From NCBI GenBank assembly GCA_023213195.1, contig CP096135.1:2476842-2540841 (forward strand): DNA of 64,000 bases, in the 5' to 3' direction. The DNA is from Sphingobacteriales bacterium JAD_PAG50586_3 (lineage in GTDB: Bacteria; Bacteroidota; Bacteroidia; CAMBQF01). The position numbers were made by a program, and so were the translations under genes. Under the pieces are notes generated by a model. The model was given only the letters and a program-made list of their open reading frames with translations. It was not told where the DNA came from and did not search any database. Shown here piece after piece: positions 57,632 through 64,000 of this stretch; the first letter of the stretch is position 1, and each line of letters begins with the position of its first letter.

Positions 57632-57649
57632 TTTTAACCATGTTTCAAC
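57632..57649. other. Right attachment site (attR) of the integrative element
   Basis: TTTTAACCATGTTTCAAC, identical to attL at 34708-34725. Beyond it, host-type repeats (TTCGACTACGCTCAG, CCCCCTCTTAGAGGGGG) begin again within 60 bases. Confidence 0.82.
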
Positions 57650-57699
57650 CAATAAGCATTTTATTATATAAATAATTGATAATAAATATATTACTTATC

Positions 57700-57790
57700 A
57701 ATATTCGACTACGCTCAGCATGACGAAGGTGAGGGAAAAAAACTCCCCCGTCCCGCAGGGCGGGACACCCCCTCTTAGAGGGGGATTTTC
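57700..57790. repeat. TTCGACTACGCTCAG and CCCCCTC/GAGGGGG repeats
   Basis: TTCGACTACGCTCAGCATGA at about 57702, then CCCGTCCCGCAGGGCGGGAC (hairpin) and CCCCCTCTTAGAGGGGG. The first word also ends the ATPase gene on the other side of the element (34577-34592). Confidence 0.7.
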
Positions 57791-57825
57791 GGCAGGGTTC
57801 AAAACTGCATGTTATACTTACAGCC

Positions 57826-58131
57826 ATGCGGCCTGAGGAGGACTTGCTGAAGAAGAGTAAAACGAGGTTGAGGGAGGAGCAAATATTGAAGGCCGAAGCA
57901 TTAAGAAGAGATGGTATGACGTATGAATATATAGCCGATGATATGATGCTGCCGGTGAGTACCATTAAACGCTGGGTTAGTTGTATAAAGCCTAAGATGA
58001 TGCCTGATGGTAGCAATCCGCTGCATTTGCCTAAGAGGAGTGCGGCGTGGGGTGGAAGCCCCACCCCAAACCCCTCCCCGAAGGAGAGGGGCTTTGAAGA
58101 CCTAAACACCGACTATTGCGTGAGGGTGTGA
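57826..58131 (+). CDS. Helix-turn-helix protein with a repeat-derived tail
   Basis: 101 residues. The first 52 (MRPEEDLLKKSKTRLREEQI, LRRDGMTYEYIADDMMLPVS, TIKRWVSC) form a helix-turn-helix of the resolvase/sigma type preceded by a charged helix. From about residue 74 on (WGGSPTPNPSPKERGFEDLN) the chain is translated from the CCCCTCCCC repeat family. The natural C-terminus was therefore probably lost by repeat insertion, or a frameshift lies here: a second open piece follows at 58152. It stands on the far side of the element from the RecA-like ATPase and was probably its neighbour before insertion. Confidence 0.65.
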   Translation: MRPEEDLLKKSKTRLREEQILKAEALRRDGMTYEYIADDMMLPVSTIKRWVSCIKPKMMPDGSNPLHLPKRSAAWGGSPTPNPSPKERGFEDLNTDYCVRV

Positions 58132-58160
58132 ATGGTTCGTCTACGCTCACCATGACGGGT
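58044..58160. repeat. Host intergenic repeat embedded in the HTH gene
   Basis: GGGGTGGAAGCCCCACCCC hairpin, CCCCTCCCCGAAGGAGAGGG hairpin, CCTAAACACCGACTATTG (cf. the 32800 tandem repeat) and TTCGTCTACGCTCACCATGA (cf. TTCGACTACGCTCAGCATGA) follow one another. Confidence 0.7.
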
Positions 58161-58367
58161 GTGGAGTTTGTAGAAAAGCCTGATAGTCTTACTGATGAGG
58201 AATGGGCGGTGTGTGTTAACAATCCTGAAAGTGTGAACTATGATGCCTTTGCTTTTAATCCGTATTTGCCGGAGTGGGGAGAGGGGGACAGGGGTGGAAA
58301 GATATGGGTGTTTGATAAAAGAAATGACTTAAATAAGAATATTGTTTTAATTTTGATAGTTATATGA
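58152..58367 (+). pseudogene. Possible continuation of the HTH gene
   Basis: 71 codons: MTGVEFVEKPDSLTDEEWAV, then CVNNPESVNYDAFAFNPYLP, then repeat-like sequence (EWGEGDRGGK). The first 40 residues read like ordinary protein, in a frame one base off the HTH gene. It overlaps the methyltransferase ATG by 4 bases. Whether it is expressed alone is unclear. Confidence 0.3.
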
Positions 58368-59937
58368 GTATGCAAAATAGTATAAAGCCAGTTATTGAGG
58401 GCGAATTGCCCAGTGAGTATGCTGATAGGCTTGGCATGTACTACACAAAAGCAGTAACCACAGTACATAAAAAGAAAGAGGGACAGTTCTTTACTCCGCC
58501 TGCAATTGCAGAATTAATGGCTTCTTTTTGCAATACTACTAAAAACGAAGTGAAAATATTAGACCCTGGTTGCGGAACTGGAATTTTAACCTGTGCTATA
58601 ATTGAACATTTAGTAAAAACAAACAAACATCTAACTTCTATACAGTTAGTTGCTTACGAAACGGATGTTAATTTAATTTCTTCTTCTCAAGAGACATTAA
58701 AGTACCTTAAGGGTTGGTTGCAAGAAAAAAAATTGAATTTAAATATTTACTACATATACACGATTTTATACTTGATAATTCAAATGTCTTAACTAAGGAT
58801 ATTGAAGAGATTGATTTATTTGATATTATTATTTCAAATCCGCCCTATTTTAAACTCTCAAAGGATGACCCTAAAACCCTTTCCGCAAAATCATTAGTTA
58901 GCGGTCAACCCAATATCTACTCAATTTTTATGGGTATAGCCTCTAAGCTTTTGCAAAAAGAAGGTGAGTTAATATTTATTACACCAAGAAGCTTTGCATC
59001 AGGCAATTATTTTAAAGCATTCCGTGTTTTTTTCTTTAATACAGTGCAAATTGAAAGGATTCATTTGTTTAATTCACGTAAAGAAACATTTAATAGAGAT
59101 AAAGTATTACAGGAAACAGTTATTGTTAAGGCAAAACGAGAGAAAATAAATCCTGAAAAAGAAGTAGTAGTATCTTCTTCTATTGGTTTAAAAGATATCG
59201 AAACACCTAAAATCAAGTTTTTCAAATCTGAAGAATTAATTGATTTAAATACGCCGGAAAAAATACTGCATCTACCTACAAATGAAAAAGAAGAAGCAAT
59301 ATTAAACTTAGTTTTAAGTTGGCATAACAAACTTATAGATTTCAACATACAAGTATCTACAGGGCCTGTAGTGTCTTTTAGGTCTTGGGATTATATTCAG
59401 AATAATTACGAAAACGGAACAGTTTTTTTAGCTCCTTTATTTTGGCTTCACAATGTAAATAAGATGAAGTTAGAATGGCCGGTAACATTAAAAGAAAAAG
59501 GACAATATATACGCATTGAACCTAAGTCTAAAAGTTTACTAATTGCAAATAGAAATTACATATTATTAAGAAGATTTAGTACTAAAGACGATAAAAGCAG
59601 ATTAATAGCAGCGCCTTACTTTTCAAAAAGCAGTAAAACAGAATTTATAGGTGTTGAAAACAAACTAAATTATATATATAGAATTAAGGGAGATTTAGAA
59701 CAAGTGGAGCTTTTGGGTTTGTGTGCTGTACTTAATAGCGAATTATTTGATACTTATTTTCAAATATTTAATGGTAATGTAAATGTTAGTGCTACTGAGT
59801 TAAGAGAAATGAAATTTCCATCATTAGAAACAATTAAAGAAATAGGCAATAGGCTAATTTTAGCAAATGACTACTCAATTGGTTACATTAATGCACTTGT
59901 AAATGAATGCTTTGAGTTAGAAGCGATATTAAATTAA
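58364..59937 (+). CDS. Type II N6-adenine DNA methyltransferase (one-base frameshift)
   Basis: ATG at 58364. The frame breaks in A8 at 58725-58732; one more A gives LQEKKIEFKYLLHIHDFILD and about 524 residues. SAM-binding motif I ILDPGCGTGILTCAIIEHL and the catalytic motif IISNPPYFKLS (NPPY) place it among gamma-type N6-adenine methylases, as in M.PstI/M.BsuBI. Motif X-like EGQFFTPPAIAELMASFC is at about 45. The C-terminal half would hold target recognition. It is paired with the nuclease gene one base downstream and should protect the same site. It is AT-rich compared with the chromosome. Confidence 0.9.
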
Positions 59938-59938
59938 C

Positions 59939-60874
59939 ATGACAAAAATTCAGGAAGCACAGGAAATTCTTAAGACACTTGGTTTGCCCTCGTCTCAATA
60001 TAACGAAATGTCAGCTTTAACTTTACTTGCTTTGTGTGGTATAAAAGAAAAAGACAGTTGGAAAGATGCAACCTGCAAAAGCCTTGGTGTTTCTAAAGGA
60101 ATCATGGTTTTCGTGAATGAAAATTATAATAAACCATACGCGGCAAATACCAGAGAGACATTTAGAAGGCAAGTATTGCATCAATTTGTACAAGGGCGAA
60201 TTGCCGACTATAACCCAGATAACCCAAGTTTGCCCGTAAACAGTCCTAACGCGCATTATGCTATTTCTATAGAAGCACTTTCGGTAATTAAAACATATAA
60301 TACTGCTAAGTGGAAAGCAGCGGTAAAAAGCTTTTTAGCTAAAGTGGGTAAACTAACGGATGTATATGTTAAAGAAAGGAAATTAACTCAAATTCCAGTT
60401 AAACTTTCAAATGGGACAACATTAAAGTTATCTGCCGGAAAACATAATCAGGTGCAAGCAGCAATTATTGAACAATTTGCCCCAAGGTTTGCTAAAAATG
60501 GCATATTGCTTTATTTAGGCGATACTGCTAAAAAAGACTTATATGTTGATCAAAAAGCTCTAAAAGGTTTAGGCATTCCAATTGACCAACACAGTAAGCT
60601 GCCAGATGTAGTTATTTATGATGCAACAAAAAAATGGTTGTTTTTAATAGAGGCTGTTACATCTCATGGGCCTGTTTCGCCAAAACGAATTGTTGAATTG
60701 GAGCAGCTATTAGAAAAGTGTAAGGTGGGCAAGGTTTATGTTACCGCATTTCCAGATTATGCTGAATTCAAAAAACACATTTCAAATATAGCATGGGAAA
60801 CAGAAGTATGGTTAATGGAATTGCCAGACCATATGATTCACTTTAATGGAGATCGTTTTATGGGGCCCCGATAG
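59939..60874 (+). CDS. BsuBI/PstI-type restriction endonuclease
   Basis: 311 residues. N-terminal domain contains MSALTLLALCGIKEKDSWKD and a helical part; the C-terminal nuclease domain has the BsuBI/PstI block: SKLPDVVIYDATKKWLFLIE, AVTSHGPVSPKRIVELE and VGKVYVTAFPDYAEFKKHIS, with PD...(D/E)xK-like acidic residues. Known members cut CTGCAG, so that site is the prediction. The gene begins one base after the methylase stop. CTGCAG occurs in the window (for example near 8382, 19073 and 24708), so host DNA must be methylated if the enzyme is active. Confidence 0.92.
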   Translation: MTKIQEAQEILKTLGLPSSQYNEMSALTLLALCGIKEKDSWKDATCKSLGVSKGIMVFVNENYNKPYAANTRETFRRQVLHQFVQGRIADYNPDNPSLPVNSPNAHYAISIEALSVIKTYNTAKWKAAVKSFLAKVGKLTDVYVKERKLTQIPVKLSNGTTLKLSAGKHNQVQAAIIEQFAPRFAKNGILLYLGDTAKKDLYVDQKALKGLGIPIDQHSKLPDVVIYDATKKWLFLIEAVTSHGPVSPKRIVELEQLLEKCKVGKVYVTAFPDYAEFKKHISNIAWETEVWLMELPDHMIHFNGDRFMGPR

Positions 60875-60960
60875 CATGCGTTAGGGATTGAAGCGGCAGC
60901 CCCGAAGTATGAGGGCTAAAGCGGAAAGCGCGGCCCGAATGGAATGAGGGAAACGCCATT
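60874..60960. repeat. Structured intergenic element after the restriction gene
   Basis: Starts at the nuclease stop codon. GCGTT (60878-60882) can pair with AACGC (60952-60956) to close the element. Inside are hairpins AGCCC/GGGCT, GCGGAAAGCGC-like, and CCC/GGG around GAATGGAATGA. The wording GATTGAAGCGGCAGCCC ... GCTAAAGCGGAAAGCGC is one I have seen widely in Bacteroidota intergenic regions, without a known function. Confidence 0.65.
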
Positions 60961-61004
60961 AATTATTTACGTTCTTTGAAAACTTAGTGGTGAGCTAAAG
61001 AAAG

Positions 61005-61544
61005 TTATTTTACACTTTGTAGCACAAATTCTACGCGGGCATCGAGTTCGCCAGGAGGAATGTCAACCAGCTTATACCCTAAATCGGAATAGGTTTTGGC
61101 TATAAAAGTGTGTACGGTAACGCTTTCAGCATAGGTTTCGCGGCGCTCGTTATCGTTTTTAAATATGGCATACCAGGGCGGGGTAATAAACACCATGGTG
61201 TTGTATTTATGGTCTTGGGCAGCTTTGCGCAAGTGTGCTTTTACCTCCAGTTCTTGCCTGTATAAAAAGGCCAGGGCATCGGGTATTCCACGATCGAAAA
61301 AGACAGGTTTGCCCAAGTGGAGCTCATTATAAGCTTGTATGCGCTTTTCAACAACTACCTCGGTAAACTTTATAACATCGTTCCACGGCAAGATATTGCC
61401 GCCGGTATCCAGTTGCTCCTTAATTATTTCGCGGCTGTTTTCGTGGCACACCTCGTGCCCCAGTTCTTCCAGGCGCTTAATAATGGTGGTTTTGCCAAAG
61501 CCGGGGCCGCCGGTAATAATGTATCGTTGGTTAGGTACTTCCAC
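61005..61544 (-). CDS. AAA_28-like P-loop NTPase
   Basis: 179 residues. Walker A GGPGFGKTTIIKRLEELG near the N-terminus, CHENSREIIKEQL, FFDRGIPDALAFLYRQE and IPPGELDARVEFVL near the end. This is the small NTPase/kinase-like family sometimes annotated as ATPase/kinase involved in NAD metabolism or as AAA_28; the substrate is unknown. It starts 3 bases after the scoB stop and is probably co-transcribed. Confidence 0.88.
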   Translation of the reverse strand: MEVPNQRYIITGGPGFGKTTIIKRLEELGHEVCHENSREIIKEQLDTGGNILPWNDVIKFTEVVVEKRIQAYNELHLGKPVFFDRGIPDALAFLYRQELEVKAHLRKAAQDHKYNTMVFITPPWYAIFKNDNERRETYAESVTVHTFIAKTYSDLGYKLVDIPPGELDARVEFVLQSVK

Positions 61545-61547
61545 AGT

Positions 61548-62201
61548 TTACAGTACCATTTCTGGTATATCGCCATCAACAATAAGGTTGGCCGCGGTAG
61601 ATTGTACAATATGTTCAACAGATATGCCGGGGGCGCGTTCTATTAGTTTAAAGCCCTGTGGGGTAACATCTATAACAGCCAGTTCAGACACTATACGCTT
61701 AACGCATTTTACGCCGGTTATAGGCAGTTCGCACTGCTTTAGCAACTTGCTTTGGCCCGCTTTATTTACATGCTGCATAGCCACAATAATATGCTTGGCC
61801 GATGCCACTAAATCCATAGCGCCGCCCATGCCTTTAACCATTTTGCCGGGTATTTTCCAGTTGGCAATATCGCCTTGTTCAGATACTTCCATAGCGCCCA
61901 GCACGGTAAGGTGTACGTGGCCACCGCGTATCATGGCAAAACTCTCGGCACTGCTAAATAGCGATGCGCCTTTAATAGCCGTAACGGTTTGTTTGCCTGC
62001 ATTAATCCAGTCTGCGTCTTCTTCGCCCTCAAACGGAAAGGGGCCCATGCCCAGCAAACCGTTTTCTGATTGAAGTACAACACGCATTCCGTTAGGTATA
62101 TAGTTGGCTACCAGCGTAGGGATACCAATGCCAAGGTTGACATACATGCCATCTTTAAGCTCTTGGGCAATACGTTTGGCAATACCATTTTTATCAAGCA
62201 T
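61548..62201 (-). CDS. scoB: 3-oxoacid CoA-transferase subunit B
   Basis: 217 residues. MYVNLGIGIPTLVANYIPNG, the active-site Glu in LQSENGLLGMGPFPFEGEED, and GGAMDLVASAKHIIVAMQHV identify the B subunit of succinyl-CoA:3-oxoacid CoA-transferase (OXCT/AtoA-like). It moves CoA from succinyl-CoA to acetoacetate or relatives. Subunit A is not next to it, which is unusual since scoA normally lies immediately upstream; here a GNAT gene does. Confidence 0.94.
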   Translation of the reverse strand: MLDKNGIAKRIAQELKDGMYVNLGIGIPTLVANYIPNGMRVVLQSENGLLGMGPFPFEGEEDADWINAGKQTVTAIKGASLFSSAESFAMIRGGHVHLTVLGAMEVSEQGDIANWKIPGKMVKGMGGAMDLVASAKHIIVAMQHVNKAGQSKLLKQCELPITGVKCVKRIVSELAVIDVTPQGFKLIERAPGISVEHIVQSTAANLIVDGDIPEMVL

Positions 62202-62241
62202 AACCGTAAATTTTGAGACGGCAATATTAGTGAAATATGGC

Positions 62242-62751
62242 CTAGCCTTTGCGCAATAGTGAATAAAATAGCTCGTCTAAATATTCACCGTTTTTGTATA
62301 CCGATTGGCGTTGGGTACCTTCATATACAAAGCCCGCCTTTTCTAATACCCGGCCCGATGCCTTGTTGGGAGCAAATACACTGGCGTAAATCCTGTTCAT
62401 ACCCAGGGTATCAAAACCATATTCGGCTAGTAGTTTGGTTGCCTGCGTAGCAATGCCTTTGCCCCAATACTCTTGGCCCAGCCAGTAGCCTACTTCGGCA
62501 TTCATGCGGTACACATCGTCTTTGGGGAATATGCCGCAGCAGCCCACATGCTCCCCATTGGCTACAATGGCAAATACGCGGGTAGGGGTAGTGTCTTTTA
62601 CATTGTTGATGAATGCAATGGCATTTTCAAGCGTGTAGGGGTGCGGAAAAACATCGCGCATAAACCCTGCTATAAGCGGGTTATTGCCCATGCGGGCAAT
62701 GGCTTCGGCATCGGTAATTTGTAAAGGGCGCAGGCTAACGGTGGGGCTCAT
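62242..62751 (-). CDS. GNAT N-acetyltransferase (RimJ/RimL type), third in the window
   Basis: 169 residues: VSLRPLQITDAEAIARMGNN, AIVANGEHVGCCGIFPKDD, GYWLGQEYWGKGIATQATKL (acetyl-CoA loop), NRIYASVFAPNKASGRVLEK and AGFVYEGTQRQSVYKNGEYL. A standard full-length member; substrate unknown. Forty bases upstream of scoB in the same direction. Confidence 0.92.
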   Translation of the reverse strand: MSPTVSLRPLQITDAEAIARMGNNPLIAGFMRDVFPHPYTLENAIAFINNVKDTTPTRVFAIVANGEHVGCCGIFPKDDVYRMNAEVGYWLGQEYWGKGIATQATKLLAEYGFDTLGMNRIYASVFAPNKASGRVLEKAGFVYEGTQRQSVYKNGEYLDELFYSLLRKG

Positions 62752-62868
62752 GCTTGCAAGTTAAATTTTTTAACACCCCATTGTGCAATAGCTTAACAGA
62801 AAAGTATTGTTGGGCATTGCTATGAAAAGGGAAAACGTTTAATTTTAGGTTATTGAAATTGACTTTGT

Positions 62869-63258
62869 ATGGAGGAGAGTAAATACGATGCCGAGGGAAA
62901 TTTGAAAAACGGCATAATAAAGGAGTACTTTAAAAATGGGGCGGTATCATCAGAGGGTGAATATATAGATGGAGAAAAGACCGGGCTATGGAAGTACTAC
63001 CTGCTAAACGGACTAATTAAAGCCATTGGCCACTTTGAAAACGGCAAAATGATAGGCCCGTGGAAGTGGTACCGCGATAACGGTAAGCTTATGCAGGAAG
63101 GCACCTTTGAAAGCGGCGAAAAGAAAACCGGTGTTTGGAAACGCTTTCACCCCAACGGTAATTTGTACGATGAAGGCTTGTATAAAAACGATGCTAAGAA
63201 AGACGAGTGGAAAACCTATAATGCCGATGGTATATTAACAAAAAAGAAAAGGTATTAA
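62869..63258 (+). CDS. MORN-repeat protein (YwqK type)
   Basis: 129 residues made of about five MORN-like repeats: KEYFKNGAVSSEGEYIDGEK, TGLWKYYLLNGLIKAIGHF, IGPWKWYRDNGKLMQEGTF, TGVWKRFHPNGNLYDEGLY and DEWKTYNADGIL. No signal peptide is seen. Databases name such proteins toxin-antitoxin YwqK antitoxins; in Bacteroidota they are common and mostly uncharacterised. No partner gene is adjacent. Confidence 0.88.
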   Translation: MEESKYDAEGNLKNGIIKEYFKNGAVSSEGEYIDGEKTGLWKYYLLNGLIKAIGHFENGKMIGPWKWYRDNGKLMQEGTFESGEKKTGVWKRFHPNGNLYDEGLYKNDAKKDEWKTYNADGILTKKKRY

Positions 63259-63318
63259 TAGCCTTTCCCTTAATGTAAGAGTAAAGCAATCAGCTAAAGG
63301 GCCATAACTTTCAATACC

Positions 63319-63350
63319 TTGGCGCGGGCAATTTTTTTTGGCTACTTTTG
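63319..63350 (+). promoter_or_regulatory. Bacteroidota-type promoter of the glycosyltransferase gene
   Basis: TTG at 63319-63321, a 21-base spacer, TACTTTTG at 63343-63350, 22 bases before the ATG at 63373. Confidence 0.6.
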
Positions 63351-63372
63351 CAGTATATTATTAAATAGTAAG

Positions 63373-64000
63373 ATGGTTGATGTGCCTTTGGTCTCAGTAT
63401 TAATGCCTGTTTACAACACTGCCCCGTTTTTGGCAGAGGCTATCCAAAGCATCTTAAATCAAACTTACCAGAATTTAGAGCTTATTATTGTTAATGATGG
63501 CTCTACCGATAATTCAGAAGAGGTAATCCTTTCTTTTAACGATAAAAGAATTAGGTATTACCCCAATGCCGAAAACAAAAAAATAGTTTACAGCCGCAAT
63601 AAAGCGCTGGAACTGGCTAACGGAAAGTATATCGCTTTTTTAGATAGCGATGACTATTCTGTACCCAACAGGCTAGAAATACAGGTTGATTTTCTAGAGA
63701 AAAATATGCTTTTTGGTTTCATAGGGTCTAATGCGCGGTTTGTAAACACACGTAATGAATATTCTGATAATATTATTAGCTACCAGATTGGTGATGATGA
63801 TATAGAGATTATACTATTGTTTAAAAATTTCTTTTGCGCTTCTACTATTACATTTAGGCGAGATGCTATTGGCAATTTGCGTTTTAATCCTGATTTTCCC
63901 GTTGCCGAAGATTATGATTTTTATTTACGAATACTTGAAAAAGGTTGGAAAGCAACAAACTTAAACCAAGGTACTTACCTACTACCGGGTTCATAATTTT
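63373..64000 (+). CDS. Family 2 glycosyltransferase, N-terminal part (frameshift near window end, continues outside)
   Basis: ATG at 63373 (MVDVPLVSVLMPVYNTAPFL). GT-A fold markers: ILNQTYQNLELIIVNDGSTD, AENKKIVYSRNKALELANGK, YIAFLDSDDYSVPNRLEIQV with the DxD-type metal site DSDD, and PVAEDYDFYLRILEKGWKA. The raw frame stops at 63996 only because one G too many is present at 63970-63971; the shifted frame reads VLTYYRVHNF, the usual next motif of this family, and is still open at the window end. It likely builds surface polysaccharide. Confidence 0.9.

Larger units (their letters stand above)
34708..57649. mobile_element. Integrative element of about 22.9 kb carrying metal-efflux genes
   Basis: Both ends carry the same 18-base direct repeat. 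A tyrosine recombinase, an HTH excisionase-like protein and small element genes occupy the left end; a metal-efflux cluster, secreted proteins and an XRE regulator make up the rest. Composition is visibly AT-richer than the chromosome on both sides, and none of the abundant host intergenic repeats occur inside, while they crowd right up to both borders. No relaxase, TraG/VirB4 or replication gene is seen, so it is probably mobilisable by others or simply integrative. Confidence 0.85.

Noticed and set aside
61339..62073. 244-codon plus-strand open frame
   Set aside because: Antisense shadow of scoB and the NTPase gene; Ser/Pro-rich with no domain.

Overview
The window looks like chromosome of a Bacteroidota member, most likely a gliding or type IX secretion (T9SS) lineage near Chitinophagales/Sphingobacteriales. 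Signs are a gldN gene, several secreted proteins with T9SS C-terminal sorting domains, promoters with the TTTG/TAnnTTTG pattern, lack of Shine-Dalgarno sequences, an ExbB-ExbD-ExbD-TonB operon, and typical Bacteroidota intergenic repeats. The taxonomic placement is inference from gene content; no rRNA is present.

Layout. 1-34600 is ordinary chromosome: a truncated surface protein, a two-component system, an outer-membrane barrel, two GNAT acetyltransferases, RNase P RNA, gldN, a purple-acid-phosphatase-like secreted enzyme, a metallopeptidase-like protein, a sodium/solute symporter, an RlpA-like protein, a DUF2079 membrane protein, comEC, a FeoB-associated micro-protein, a NIF3 protein, a zinc-ribbon coiled-coil protein, a sugar aminotransferase, the TonB energising operon, accC, purB, a GIY-YIG nuclease gene set between two mirror-image arrays of REP-like palindromes, phoD, a higB-higA-hutI operon, a secreted sugar dehydrogenase, a tandem repeat block and a RecA-like ATPase.

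34708-57649 is an integrative element bounded by an identical 18-bp direct repeat, with a tyrosine recombinase just inside the left end. It is visibly AT-richer. Its cargo is a heavy-metal efflux cluster (DUF6660 protein, CzcA fused to a TolC-like domain, CzcB-like adaptor, isoprenylcysteine-methyltransferase-like protein, P1B ATPase, HXXEE protein, small membrane protein, MFS transporter), two T9SS-secreted proteins, a candidate small RNA with a palindrome cluster, four small proteins (three of them exported or lipoproteins), and an XRE regulator.

57650-64000 returns to chromosome or other accessory DNA: an HTH protein whose tail is built from repeat sequence, a PstI/BsuBI-type restriction-modification pair, a structured repeat, an AAA_28-like NTPase, scoB, another GNAT, a MORN-repeat protein and a glycosyltransferase cut by the window edge.

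About 22 genes need a single-base indel, mostly one base lost in a homopolymer, to be open. In all but one of the spans checked, the repair gives an exact multiple of three and a normal family length. They are spread over housekeeping and cargo genes alike, which points to long-read consensus errors rather than gene decay. Repaired genes are therefore given as whole CDS spans.
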